A DNA stretch of 64,000 bases from Streptomyces sp. NRRL S-1022. Lineage in GTDB: Bacteria > Actinomycetota > Actinomycetes > Streptomycetales > Streptomycetaceae. Positions 54,804 through 63,436 of this stretch are shown in pieces. The DNA is taken from assembly GCF_000720135.1 (NCBI RefSeq), contig NZ_JOIU01000011.1, positions 186,001-250,000 on the forward strand, in the 5' to 3' direction. The notes below the pieces were generated by a model. The model ran no database searches, had not been told where the DNA came from, and saw nothing but the letters and a program-made list of their open reading frames with translations. How positions within the stretch are numbered: position 1 is the first letter of the stretch; each line of letters begins with the position of its first letter. The translations under genes were made by a program, and so were the position numbers.

Positions 54804-55240
54804 GGGACGCCTCCGCGGAGATCATGCTGAGGACCGTGCAGAACCGCAGGAAGGTGGCGGAGGCGTCGATCGATCTGCCCGCAGGCTGCCCGTACCGACA
54901 CGGCCGGGAGGGAGGGTTCCCACAAGGCCGTCACTGGAGGGCGGTTGGCGTCTGTTGGGCGTCGGCACGACCAGGTGCACTGCAGCCTTTGAAAGGGCCG
55001 AACGTGCGTGTGGTGATGTCACGGGAGTCTTTCGCCAGGACACCGGTCCCGTGCTCGCCATCGGGTGTCCGACGGCTAGTTGCGGAATCGGGCACTCATG
55101 GGCTGGTCAGTTCCACGGCGGCGAGCTTGCGTACCTGGGGCATCCGCGGGCCTGACTGACGACAGAGAGACGGAACCGGCCGGTCACCATCCGCAGGGAG
55201 CCGCTGACTTGTGGCATCGGCTCCGGGTGAGGGTGGCGGG

Positions 55241-55432
55241 TCAGACACGGATGCGGGTGAGGATCTCGCTGTCGGGGGCGGGACGGACGCTGGAATCGTC
55301 GTGCCGACCGGGACGCGCCATGAGCACGGCGACGACTACGGCGGCCAGGGCTGCTGTCGCAGCCGCGCCCAGGAGGGCGATGTGCATGCATTCGATGAAG
55401 CCCCGCAGTCCGGTGCTGCCCTCATGAGCATG
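55241..55432 (-). pseudogene. C-terminal end of an MFS transporter
   Basis: The minus-strand frame GFIECMHIALLGAAATAALAAVVVAVLMARPGRH, ending at TGA 55241, matches the last transmembrane helix and tail of DHA2-type drug exporters (G-F-x-x-G-M-H-x-A-L-x-x-A-A). All earlier helices are absent, cut at about 55432 where a TetR fragment on the other strand begins. Confidence 0.6.
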
Positions 55433-55702
55433 TTCCAGGACGCCGTACCGGACGATGCCGTCGCGGCCCTGGTCAAGGAGGCGTGGGAGGGGGAGATAGT
55501 GAAGCGGCTCGCCGGTGGACGGTATGCGCGCAGGCGGGCAGCGGCCTTCTCCAGCGTGCTCGTGGGTCTGATCGGCACCCGCTGCCTGTTGCGGCTGGAG
55601 CCCGTGGGTTCGATGAGCCGCGAGGAAGTGAACCGCCTGTTTGAACGCCAGCTACGTCTGGCCTTGGGGATGCCGCCGCGCCGCCTGGCGCGTCCCGTCT
55701 GA
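55424..55702 (+). pseudogene. C-terminal domain of a TetR-family regulator
   Basis: The frame reads SMFQDAVPDDAVAALVKEAWEGEIVKRLAGGRYARRRAAAFSSVLVGLIGTRCLLRLEPVGSMSREEVNRLFERQLRLALG in sense, which matches the C-terminal helices of TetR regulators of MFS exporters (A-A-F-x-S-V-x-x-G-L-x-x-T-R-x-L-L-R-L-E-P). The DNA-binding half is missing. It abuts the MFS fragment head to head across a deletion joint near 55430. Confidence 0.65.
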
Positions 55703-55805
55703 CCGACGGCGCGGGTCTCGCCCAGGGCAGGAACCACGCAAGGCTGGCCTCTCGCTTCGTAGGAGGTGGCGGTCTTGTCGTACCTGGGGGACGCCCGAGA
55801 AGTGC

Positions 55806-55990
55806 TTCCTACCGCATCGTCGAGCCGGTCACCGAGGCCGTGGCCGCCGCCCCGGGCCGGACCAGCCTGGTCGTCACCGCCGACCGCGCCCTCCACGCCC
55901 AGGTCACCGCCCTGGGCGCGGAGGTCATCGGCCCGCGCACGGTCCGTCACCGACGCCGTGTCACCGACGCCGGCTCATCCCCTCGTGCGG
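55806..55990 (+). pseudogene. Fragment of an NYN/PIN-like nuclease-type protein
   Basis: The frame reads RIVEPVTEAVAAAPGRTSLVVTADRALHAQVTALGAEVIGPRTV, like the C-terminal half of small actinobacterial proteins with a D-x-x-L-V-V-T-A-D-R-x-L strand and G-A-x-V-x-G-P. The N-terminal half with the first acidic residues is missing. It is a relic between the TetR fragment and the metallo-beta-lactamase gene. Confidence 0.45.
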
Positions 55991-56000
55991 CACCACCCGG

Positions 56001-56831
56001 TCAGGAGCCGGCCTTCATCGGCGGGGCCTGCTCATGGCGCAGGTAGCGCTCCACCGAGCGGGTCAGCACCTCGTTGCCGTCGGCGGTGACCACGCGGTCC
56101 CACCAGGCGCCGTAGATGCGGTCGAAGCGGTAGCCGGCGAGCAGTTCGCCGGCGGCTCGGACGGCGTCGGGGCGCTCGGGGACGTGGTTGGCGTAGCTGT
56201 ACATGATGCTGACCCACCGGGGGTCGGGGCCGACGTTGACGATGTCGCCGGTGAAGAGCGCGCCCCGGCCGGCGTTCCAGTGCATGACCGCGCTGCCCGG
56301 GAAGTGGACGCCCGGGTTGATCAGCGTCAGTTCGTCGGTCAGCCGGTGAGTCCGCCCGCTCCAGAAGTGCAGGGCGGGGTCGGGGCGGCCGACCCACTGC
56401 CGGTCGGCCTCGTGCAGGTACACGGGCGCGTCGAAGGCGTGCGCCCAGTCGACCATGGCGGAGTAGAAGTGCGGGTGGCTGACGGCGATCGCGGTGATGC
56501 CGCCGAGTTGCGCCACTTCGCGGATCACGGCGTCGTCGAGGTAGGGCACGCAGTCCCACAGCACGTTGCCGGCGGCCGTGCGCAGCAGCAGCGCGCGCTG
56601 GCCGATGGCGAACTCGGGAACGCTCCCGACGCCGATGACGTCCGGGCCCTGTTCCTCGAAGCGGCCCCGGTGGCCGTCGGCGCGCAGCTCGGCCAGGCTG
56701 GTCCACTGCTGGCCGCCGCGTCCGACGTACTGGCGCTCGTCCAGGCAGACCGGGCAGTCGGCCCGCGGTACGGCGTACTGGGTGCCGCAGGTGCGGCAGA
56801 CGGGCAGCGTCGTGCCGGTGGGTTCAGCCAC
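56001..56831 (-). CDS. Metallo-beta-lactamase-fold hydrolase with N-terminal zinc ribbon
   Basis: The 276-residue protein begins with a small zinc ribbon (VCRTCGTQY and DCPVCLDE, two C-x-x-C pairs). An MBL-like domain follows: LLRTAAGNVLWDCVPYLDD, AIAVSHPHFYSAMVDWAHAFDAPVYLHEADRQW, INPGVHFPGSAVMHW and ALFTGDIVNVGPD. The usual H-x-H-x-D-H reads S-H-P-H-F-Y-S here, so metal binding differs from lactamases. Its ATG lies within the 3' end of the epimerase gene (8-base overlap), so it is the last gene of the leftward operon. The substrate is unknown. Confidence 0.85.
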   Translation of the reverse strand: MAEPTGTTLPVCRTCGTQYAVPRADCPVCLDERQYVGRGGQQWTSLAELRADGHRGRFEEQGPDVIGVGSVPEFAIGQRALLLRTAAGNVLWDCVPYLDDAVIREVAQLGGITAIAVSHPHFYSAMVDWAHAFDAPVYLHEADRQWVGRPDPALHFWSGRTHRLTDELTLINPGVHFPGSAVMHWNAGRGALFTGDIVNVGPDPRWVSIMYSYANHVPERPDAVRAAGELLAGYRFDRIYGAWWDRVVTADGNEVLTRSVERYLRHEQAPPMKAGS

Positions 56832-57696
56832 GGTCGCCTCCGGCGAGCTCGGTGAGTACGTACGGGCGGCTGGGCCGCCAGCCGAGTTCGGCGACGGCGC
56901 GCTGCCCGGACACCACCTGGTTCAGACCCAGGGCCTCGGCGAACGGGCCACCCAGGGCCTGGGCGGCCTGCTCCAGCGGCCAGGGCTCGGCGCGGCCGGT
57001 GCCGCCCGCAGCGAGGTCGGCGGCCGCGGCGAGCGCCGCGACCGGCACCGCTTCGTGCGCCACGCCGTGCAGCACGCTGCCCGCGTCAGCCTGGGTCACC
57101 GCCAGCACGAAGAGTTCGGCGAGGTCGTCCACGTGCACCATCGGCCAGCGGGTCGCCGCCGAGCCGACGTACCGGCCGGTGCCGTGCTCACGCGCCCAGT
57201 CGGTCATCAGGCCGGGAATACCGCCGCCGTGTCCGTACACGATGCCGGGCCGTACGACGACGGCGCGCACGTCGTCCCGGCCGGCGTCCAGCACGCGCTG
57301 CTCGATCCGCGGGCGGTAGCCGACGATGGCGATGGCGTCGGTCGGTGCGTCCTCGTCGAGGGCCGCGTCTCCAGTGGCGCCGAGCACCCAGACACCGCTG
57401 GTGTACACGAAGGCCCGTCCGGTGCCGCGCAGCGGCTCGGTCAGCGCGTCGACGGCCGCCGCGTCCACCGCCTCTTCGCCGGTCGGCGTGGCGAGGTTGA
57501 GCACGGCGTCGATGTCGTCGGTGACGGCCGCCCGCAACGCGGCCGGGTCGGCCAGGTCGCCCTTGAGTGCCGTCGCCCCGTCGGGCAGCCGGCTTGCGTC
57601 CTTCACGAGATGGACCACCTGGTGGCCCTCCGCCTCGATCCGGCGCACCACGGCCGATCCGATGTAGCCGGTCGAACCCAGTACGAGTGTCTTCAT
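56824..57696 (-). CDS. NAD-dependent epimerase/dehydratase-family protein
   Basis: The 290-residue protein is an extended SDR: MKTLVLGSTGYIGSAVVRRIEAEGH (G-x-x-G-x-x-G), LKGDLADPAAL, VLNLATPTG, FVYTSGVWVLG, GYRPRIEQRVLD in the Y-x-x-x-K region (where R replaces the usual K), VVVRPGIVYGHGG and WPMVHVDDLAELFVLA. Lacking the normal lysine, it may act as an NAD(P)-binding reductase variant. ATG at 57696 gives the canonical start. It overlaps the MBL gene by eight bases. Confidence 0.88.
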   Translation of the reverse strand: MKTLVLGSTGYIGSAVVRRIEAEGHQVVHLVKDASRLPDGATALKGDLADPAALRAAVTDDIDAVLNLATPTGEEAVDAAAVDALTEPLRGTGRAFVYTSGVWVLGATGDAALDEDAPTDAIAIVGYRPRIEQRVLDAGRDDVRAVVVRPGIVYGHGGGIPGLMTDWAREHGTGRYVGSAATRWPMVHVDDLAELFVLAVTQADAGSVLHGVAHEAVPVAALAAAADLAAGGTGRAEPWPLEQAAQALGGPFAEALGLNQVVSGQRAVAELGWRPSRPYVLTELAGGDRG

Positions 57697-57745
57697 ACCC
57701 GATCTCATTTCGTTGGTTGGCGAGTTGGGGCGGGTTGTGCCCGCC

Positions 57746-58141
57746 TCACGGGCGTGCACGGAATGCGGGCGACGTGGCGTCGCCGGTGGTCTTGCCGTAG
57801 CCGAGGGACTCGACGATGCGGCCGTCCCGCACCAGCACGAGGTTCACGCCGCGGACGGAGTCGGCCGGTCCGTCACCGAAGCGGTACCGCCAGCGGACCG
57901 TGGCCCGTTCACCGGTGACGACGACGGCCTCGGGTTCGAACCGGCCCGCGCGGTCCTCGACGAGGGACCGGCAGAACTCCAGGCATTCGGCGAGCCCTTC
58001 GTAGCGGGCCCCGTCGGGCGCCGGGCCCCTCGACTCCATCACGCAGTCCTCGGCGATCAGCTCGGCGAGCGATGACGTGTCACGTTCGAGGAAGGCCCGG
58101 TTGAAGCGGTGGACGACCTCGGACGTGGTACGGAACGACAT
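57746..58141 (-). CDS. SnoaL/NTF2-like protein
   Basis: The 131-residue protein is a cone-shaped NTF2-like fold: VVHRFNRAFLERDTSSLAELIAEDCVMESRGPAPDGARYEGLAECLEFCRSL, then VVVTGERATVRWRYRFGD and RGVNLVLVRDGRIVESLGYGKT. Such proteins are small isomerases, cyclases or binding proteins; the reaction is unknown. ATG at 58141 has GGGAGGG well placed. It lies between the SDR and epimerase genes, in the same leftward row. Confidence 0.88.
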   Translation of the reverse strand: MSFRTTSEVVHRFNRAFLERDTSSLAELIAEDCVMESRGPAPDGARYEGLAECLEFCRSLVEDRAGRFEPEAVVVTGERATVRWRYRFGDGPADSVRGVNLVLVRDGRIVESLGYGKTTGDATSPAFRARP

Positions 58142-58175
58142 GTCGCACCCTCCCAGAAGCACCCCGACAGGTCGG

Positions 58176-59075
58176 TCACTGGTTCCCCCGGCGAAGCTCG
58201 GCCGCGGCGTCTTCGACCGCGGTGGCGGGACCGGGGATCGCGTGTTCGGCGGCGCGGCTGACCTGCTCCCACGCCTCCCAGGTGGCCATGCGGGTGCGGG
58301 CGATGTCGAACGCGAGGTCGTAGACCATGCTGCCGAGGAGGAGGCGCAGTGGCGGCTCGTCGCTGTCGACCAGGGTGAGCAGCGCGGCCGCGGCGAGTTT
58401 CGGGTCGCTGTCGACCGAGCCTTCGGCGAACTGCTCGGCCAGCTTCTCCCGCAGCGGCGCGTACGCCTCCAGGGGGCTGGTGCTGTGCATGGCGGTGTAA
58501 AGGTCCGTCCAGTAGCCGCCGGGCTGGAGGATGCTCACCTTGGTTCCGAATGCGGCGGCTTCCGCGGCGAGGGCCTCGCTGAGGCCTTCCAAGGCGAACT
58601 TGCTGGCGCTGTAGAGGCCGGTGCTGGGGAAGCCGCCCAGGGCGGCGATGCTGGACACCTGCACGAGGTGGCCGGAGCCCTGTGAGCGCAGGACGGGCAT
58701 GACGGCCTGGCAGACCCACAGGGCGCCATAGAAGTTGACGTCCAGTTGGGCGCGGGCCTCGGCCTCGGTGAACTCCTCGACCATGCCCATCGACAGCATG
58801 CCCGCATTGTTGACGACGACGTCGAGCCGGCCGAAGCGGCCGACCGCCTCGGCGACGGCGGCGAACACCGCTTCGCGGTCGGTCACGTCCACCCCGAGGG
58901 GCAGCACCCGCCCGGGGTGGGCGGCCGCCAACTCCTCCAGCGGGGCCACGGTGCGGGCGGCGCAGGCGACCCGGTCGCCGGCGCCCAGCGCGGCCTCGGC
59001 GAAGGCGCGGCCGAGGCCCCGGCTGGCGCCGGTGATGAACCAGACGCGGCCGGTGGTATCGGCTGAGGTGTGCAT
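58176..59075 (-). CDS. Short-chain dehydrogenase/reductase
   Basis: The 299-residue protein is a classical SDR: VWFITGASRGLGRAFAEAAL, LGVDVTD, VVNNAGMLSMGMVEEFTEAEARAQLDVNFYGALWV, VQVSSIAALGGFPSTGLYSASKFALEGLSEALAAE (Ser, Tyr and Lys present) and LQPGGYWTDLY. It is of the oxidoreductase group acting on unknown small molecules. AGGAG precedes the ATG. It is the first intact gene of the leftward operon divergent from a LysR gene at 60213. Confidence 0.93.
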   Translation of the reverse strand: MHTSADTTGRVWFITGASRGLGRAFAEAALGAGDRVACAARTVAPLEELAAAHPGRVLPLGVDVTDREAVFAAVAEAVGRFGRLDVVVNNAGMLSMGMVEEFTEAEARAQLDVNFYGALWVCQAVMPVLRSQGSGHLVQVSSIAALGGFPSTGLYSASKFALEGLSEALAAEAAAFGTKVSILQPGGYWTDLYTAMHSTSPLEAYAPLREKLAEQFAEGSVDSDPKLAAAALLTLVDSDEPPLRLLLGSMVYDLAFDIARTRMATWEAWEQVSRAAEHAIPGPATAVEDAAAELRRGNQ

Positions 59076-59179
59076 GTGCGGTACTCCTGTCCGTGAAATG
59101 AGTGCCCGGGCTCGATCCGCCGGGGTGATGGGTCCGGATGTTGCGATGGGTGCGTGCGTGGGCGTGCCCGGGTCGCCGG

Positions 59180-59800
59180 TCAGCTCCGGCGCGCGCTCCG
59201 GACGGCCATGGAGCGGACGGCGACCGGCACGCCACCGAAGGCCGGCACCCAGCCCGTCAGCAGCAGGGACCCGCTGACCGGAGTGCGGCCGGCGAGGGGG
59301 TAGACCGCGAGAATCGCGGTCAGCAGGGCGCCGACGGTGAGGCTGGTGGCGCGGACGTTCCGCGCCGGGGCCACCCTGGCGAGGAAGTTGCCGAGGATGC
59401 CGGCGACACCGAAGCCGAGCACGAGGGGGCCGATCGCGCCTTCGTCGATCCCGGATGTGGACTGGAGGATCGGGCCGACGAAGGTGAAGGCGGCGAAGCG
59501 GCCGCCGACGAGGAGGAGCGTGGTGAGGACGCCGGCGCGTACCACGTGAAGGCGGAACTGCTGCGGCGGCGTTCGCAGTCGGGCCACCTGCTGGGCGGGC
59601 ACGGGCGGCAGCAGGAAGAGCAGGGCCGCCGGCATGAGGAGGCCCAACCCACCTGCGGCCGGGAACGCGATACGCCAGTCCGCGAGCCCGCCGATCAGCG
59701 TCCCGGCGGGTACGCCGCAGGCGTTGGCGGCCGTCGCGCCGCCGAAGACGACCGGAACGGCCCGGAGAATCGTTCCGGCACCAGTCGTACGGCGAGGCCC
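59180..59800 (-). pseudogene. MFS transporter remnant, both ends missing
   Basis: The frame contains VVFGGATAANACGVPAGTLIGGLADWRIAFPAAGGLGLLMPAALLFLLPPVP and later GVLTTLLLVGGRFAAFTFVGPILQSTSGIDEGAIGPLVLGFGVAGILGNFLARV in sense. These are helices five to nine of a chloramphenicol-resistance-type MFS exporter. Upstream (above 59800) the first helices are replaced by a 21-bp repeat array and unrelated sequence. Downstream the last helices break off. The open frame runs to 60028, but is a chimera. Confidence 0.75.
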
Positions 59801-59816
59801 GCGGCGAGCGCCCCCG

Positions 59817-59879
59817 TGTAGTCCATTCTGCTGGGCGTGTAGTCCGTGCTGCTGGGCATGTAGTCCGTGCTGCTGAGCG
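59817..59879. repeat. 21-bp tandem repeat, three copies
   Basis: Units TGTAGTCC-x-T-CTGCTGGGC-like begin at 59817, 59838 and 59859, with only a few base differences. Because 21 is a multiple of three, the minus-strand frame encodes three copies of the heptad HAQQHGL (one with N for the second H). The array sits at the broken front of the MFS remnant. Confidence 0.85.
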
Positions 59880-60179
59880 TGCTCGAGCTGGGGGACGAGC
59901 CCGACAACGGCGCCCGCGTCCTCCTGCGGAACGGTGACGCCGGCGACGAGCCGCATCATGAGAGGTCTCCTTCCTGGGTGCGTGGGCGTGCTGATGCCCT
60001 GGGCAACGGCTTGTCTCCCGTCCGGCACGTTCCGGCGGCCGCAGGTGGTCCGCTGGGCGGTGCGGTGTCACCGGTACGGGCGCCGCACCGCTCACAGATC
60101 GTCGAGCAGCGGTTCCGGCCTGCTGTCGATCTTTCAGCGTCCCGCCGCGCCCATCAACATCGAAGATCAGTAGGATCCG

Positions 60180-60194
60180 ATAACTCAGGCTTAT
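60180..60194. promoter_or_regulatory. LysR-type T-N11-A box
   Basis: ATAACTCAGGCTTAT has inverted ATAA/TTAT ends around a seven-base centre and lies 19 bases before the LysR start codon, in the divergent promoter. It fits a LysR recognition site for control of the leftward operon and of the regulator itself. Confidence 0.4.
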
Positions 60195-60212
60195 GACGGG
60201 GGTCGGCAGCAC

Positions 60213-61103
60213 GTGGAAGTACGCGAGATCGAAATCTTTCTGACGCTGGCCGAGGAACTGCACTTCGGCAGGGCCGCCGCCCGGCTGCACCTCACGCAGG
60301 CGCGCGTCAGCCAGGTGATCGGACGTCAGGAACGACAAGTCGGTGGCCTGTTATTCGACCGCTCGAACCGCCGCCAGATCCGCCTGACCCCGCTCGGCCG
60401 GCAGCTGTGTGCCGACCTGCGGCCGGTCTACACGAGCCTGCGCGAGAGCCTCGAACGTGCGCGGATGGCCACCCGCGGCAAGACCGCACGTCTGCGCGTC
60501 GGCATGATGCCGTTCAACGTGCCCGACCTCTACCGCTACTGGGAGACCTTCCGCTCCCGTCATCCCCAGTGGGAACTGCAGCTGCGCCGGGCGCCCTACG
60601 TCGACCCGTTCGCCAGACTGCGCGAGGGCGACATGGACGTCTTCCTCACCTGGCTGCCGGTGGACGAACCCGATCTCACCGTCGGCCCGGTCCTCTTCCG
60701 CGACCCCCGCGTCCTGGCCGTCGCCGCCGACCACGAACTCGCCGAACGACTCGTCGTCCCGTTCGAGGCGCTGGCAGACTTCGCCCATGCCATGGCGCCC
60801 GACATGCCCGACTACTGGGAGGACGGCTACCTGCCGTTCCACACGGCGCGGGGGAAGCCGATCGAACGCATCGAGCAGGTGACCAACGCCGACGAGCTGA
60901 TCCACCTGGTCGGCACCGGCGAGATAGTCCACCCCTTCCCGTCCCACGTCACCCGCTACTGGTCCATGTCCTCCGTCCGCTTCATCCCCATTCCCGAGAT
61001 GGGGACGATTCCCTACGCCCTGGTGTGGCGCAGGGACGCCGAGAACGACCTCATCCGGGCCCTCGCCCAGACCGTCCGCGACATCGGAGTCCTGCACTTC
61101 TGA
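60213..61103 (+). CDS. LysR-family regulator
   Basis: The 296-residue protein begins EVREIEIFLTLAEELHFGRAAARLHLTQARVSQVIGRQERQVGGLLFDRSNRRQIRLTPLG, a complete LysR DNA-binding domain. The effector domain has LRVGMMPFNVPDLYRYWETFRSRHPQWELQL and VLFRDPRVLAVAADHELAERLVVPFEAL. GTG at 60213 is the only sensible start. It is divergent from the MFS remnant and the SDR operon, and is the likely regulator of that operon. Confidence 0.92.
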   Translation: MEVREIEIFLTLAEELHFGRAAARLHLTQARVSQVIGRQERQVGGLLFDRSNRRQIRLTPLGRQLCADLRPVYTSLRESLERARMATRGKTARLRVGMMPFNVPDLYRYWETFRSRHPQWELQLRRAPYVDPFARLREGDMDVFLTWLPVDEPDLTVGPVLFRDPRVLAVAADHELAERLVVPFEALADFAHAMAPDMPDYWEDGYLPFHTARGKPIERIEQVTNADELIHLVGTGEIVHPFPSHVTRYWSMSSVRFIPIPEMGTIPYALVWRRDAENDLIRALAQTVRDIGVLHF

Positions 61104-61559
61104 CGATCCCGCGCGCATCCGTCGCCACCCGTGCCCGGTATCCAGGACCTGGGTCGGCGGTGGGCGAAGCGGTGCGGGAGATCGAGTGCCGAATCGGGCG
61201 GATGGAGACGACCATGCCCTCGGTGGAGGCCGCCTTCCTCTTTTCCTCGGCCCGGACCTGCGGCTGCCAGTGGTCGTCGTGGACATCGCGGCGGTCGACG
61301 ACGACACCGCTTTCGCCTTTGCCCCGGTGCCGGCCTCCATGTGGGTGACCCCCGCGGTGGAGTGCATGAGCCGGGCTCCCGCTCAGCCCGGGGTCCGGCT
61401 GCGCTGCGACCTCGGCATGCGCCGACAGCCCTTACCCGGCTCGCAGGCGCCTGGACGGCTGCGTTGACGCGCCCCAGGGGGCCTAGTCATTGCGCACACT
61501 AGGGAGCGGAGAGTGATGTGATTGGTACGGTTCGTCATTCTGCAAGGATCGGTGGAAGC
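61104..61559. other. Stretch without a recognisable gene, containing the cold-shock gene leader
   Basis: No family is recognisable in the open frames. The right part (about 61490-61559) should hold the promoter and untranslated leader of the cold-shock gene. The leaders of csp genes are often regulatory, but I see no convincing conserved element. Confidence 0.4.
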
Positions 61560-61772
61560 GTGAGCAATCGACAGGACGGCACGGTGAAGTGGTTCAACGA
61601 CGAGTTGGGGTATGGCTTTATCACCCCCGCCGGCGGCGGGGATGACCTGTATGTCCATTTCAAAGCCATCGAGTCGGATGGCTTCAAGACACTCAAGGAG
61701 GGGCAGGCGGTCTCCTTCGTCGCGGCGCCAGGAGAGAAGGGCATGCAGGCCTCTCAGGTCCGCCCCGAATAG
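61560..61772 (+). CDS. Cold-shock (CspA-family) protein
   Basis: The 70-residue protein reads [65 protein letters not shown] in sense. It has RNP1 (G-Y-G-F-I) and RNP2 (D-L-Y-V-H-F, where D-V-F-V-H is usual) of the single-stranded nucleic-acid-binding OB fold. It acts as an RNA chaperone in the cytoplasm. GTG at 61560 gives the family start; an ATG at 61518 would add an unusual 14-residue extension. It is a single gene, followed at 280 bases by a strong hairpin. Confidence 0.93.
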   Translation: MSNRQDGTVKWFNDELGYGFITPAGGGDDLYVHFKAIESDGFKTLKEGQAVSFVAAPGEKGMQASQVRPE

Positions 61773-62051
61773 CTTCGCCGACTTTGTAGCCGCCTCCGGG
61801 AGGGATCCACTCTCGCTCCCGGACGCGATGAGCAGCTTCATCGGGTCCCGGCCCGCCAACGAGGCCGACGTTCGCTTCCACGGGATTCAACGCCCGTGCG
61901 TCTCCAGGCCGCGCGCCCGCTTCACTCCGGCCGGAGGCAGGCGGGTCCGGTCCGCTGCGCTCCTCCGCCTGACGGCCCTCCCGGTGGCGCCTCCTCTACC
62001 GTTGGGCTCGCTGACGCGGGCCAGGCCGGCGACGAAAGTATTGGGGCTCGG

Positions 62052-62098
62052 GCAGGCCTGGTGGCGGGCTGTCACCAGGCCTGCCTCACCAGGCCTGC
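62052..62098. terminator. Perfect 12-bp hairpin with a duplicated right arm
   Basis: GCAGGCCTGGTG (62052-62063) and CACCAGGCCTGC (62073-62084) form a perfect stem with a nine-base loop. The right arm is then repeated exactly at 62087-62098, so two alternative stems can form. It lies ten bases beyond the stop of the leftward small membrane protein and serves the convergent units as a terminator. 61773-62051 holds no gene. Confidence 0.75.
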
Positions 62099-62107
62099 CT
62101 CATGAGG

Positions 62108-62275
62108 TCAGCGTCTGCGGGCCCAGCCGGAGCCGATCCCTGCCACGTGCAGCGCCAGGGCAGTCAGCCCCAGCAGCATCACGTTCGTCGAAGAGAACAC
62201 ATCGTTGGTGCTGAGGTCTGCTGCGTTGATCAAAAAGGACACGAAGAACAGCACCGCTGCGACTATGCCGAGCAT
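62108..62275 (-). CDS. Small membrane protein (55 residues)
   Basis: The product reads MLGIVAAVLFFVSFLINA and then NVMLLGLTALALHVAGI, two hydrophobic helices joined by a short loop (DLSTNDVFSST), ending in W-A-R-R-R. GAGGAG lies seven bases before the ATG at 62275. Small two-helix proteins of this kind are common in Streptomyces and have no known function. Codon use is strongly actinobacterial, which supports expression. Confidence 0.8.
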   Translation of the reverse strand: MLGIVAAVLFFVSFLINAADLSTNDVFSSTNVMLLGLTALALHVAGIGSGWARRR

Positions 62276-62397
62276 GACGAGCTCCTCTCAAAGGGGGTGA
62301 AGCCCGTATGCCCGGCCACCGCCACCGTAGACGTAGGAACGGTCCGATGCCGGTGCCGCTCGGCGCGAGCTGGTCGGCTCACCCGGGGCGCGGAGCC

Positions 62398-62691
62398 TCA
62401 GGCGTGAGCGTGGCGAGGACTTGCTGTCTTGTTCGAGGCTGCGTGATGTGCGGGCCGATCCGTCTCGGCGACTTCCAGACGCCGCAGGGACAAGGCGGCG
62501 GTGGCGAGGAGCCCGGTGAAGACGGCCAGGAGGAGGACGGACACCCACATCTGCCGACTCCCCGGCGCCTGCCAGCTGGTCCAGGTGGCGCACGCCGCCC
62601 AAAGCAGGACGCCCCCGGCGTAGAAAGAGCGGACCCTGTGCAGCTGCCGCACGGCCCGTAGGAACATGATGCGTTCGGTCTTCGGTGCCAT
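62398..62691 (-). CDS. Small membrane protein (97 residues)
   Basis: The product starts MAPKTERIMFLRAVRQLHRVRSFYAGGVLLWAACATW and has a second helix MWVSVLLLAVFTGLLATAALSL, followed by a charged, histidine-containing tail (RPAHHAAS, RHAHA). It looks like a two-helix membrane protein of a conserved streptomycete type, but I know no function. ATG at 62691 is preferred for its context; a GTG at 62724 would add 11 residues. It is transcribed towards the 55-residue membrane protein. Confidence 0.7.
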   Translation of the reverse strand: MAPKTERIMFLRAVRQLHRVRSFYAGGVLLWAACATWTSWQAPGSRQMWVSVLLLAVFTGLLATAALSLRRLEVAETDRPAHHAASNKTASPRHAHA

Positions 62692-62878
62692 GCGCAGCCG
62701 TATACCCCAGGGCACGCTGTTCACCGGCCCGGGTGCTCTACTCCTGCCGTACCGCTCATCTCGCGCAATTCACGTCCTCGGCCGGCGTGCCGCACGCCTT
62801 GCAGAACCGGTTACCTCGCTGCCAGCGGACTTCTGTGCCATGACTCTCCCCAGCAGGTTGGGCTGTGTTTGGGCGGTG

Positions 62879-63130
62879 GTGAGCGCCGAGTATCCACGGG
62901 AGGTGAAGGAGACCGAGGCGCTCGCGGCCGGCCTCACAGCGGCCGTACCCCCACCCGTGTGGCTCGCCTGGCTGTGCAACGAGCTGCCGGTTGTCGCCGG
63001 AGCGCTGTGGTGGCTGTACGCCGCACCCCGGGCGAAGCTCCGCCCGGCGCTGCCCGGCGTCTTGCTCGTGAAAGGGGTGGTGCTGGGAGGGGGCGCGATG
63101 GCGCTGTACGGGGTCGGCCATCCGGTCGGG
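62879..63130 (+). pseudogene. Fragment of a membrane protein of unknown family
   Basis: One frame contains PPPVWLAWLCNELPVVAGALWWLYAAPRAKLRPALPGVLLVKGVVLGGGAMALYGVGHPVG in sense, with two probable membrane helices. Beyond it the frame turns into low-quality sequence, and upstream it has no clear start (GTG at 62879 or 62903 are possible). I do not recognise the family. The rest of 62725-63436 shows nothing else. Confidence 0.35.
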
Positions 63131-63436
63131 GCCGCAGGCCGACATCCTTCCGCATCTGCGTGCTGCGACTTCGGTGTGACTGCTCGATGGGACAGGCAGT
63201 CTCGGGGGCAGGGGCGGGCAGCGAGTCGGAGTCACGAGGAGCAGAACCCTCGCCGGCCATCGGTCACCTGCGCCTGGCGCTGCACTTTCGGGCGGCATTG
63301 GGCTCGGACCACGCCGAAGAGGCGCGCAGGACGCTGCTCGCCATGACACCGGCCACCTCGGTTCGGCCCGGGCCGGCCCGAATTGATAAGTACGGGCACT
63401 CATCACGCGCTGGTGGCCGTGGTGAAAGATCGAGGC

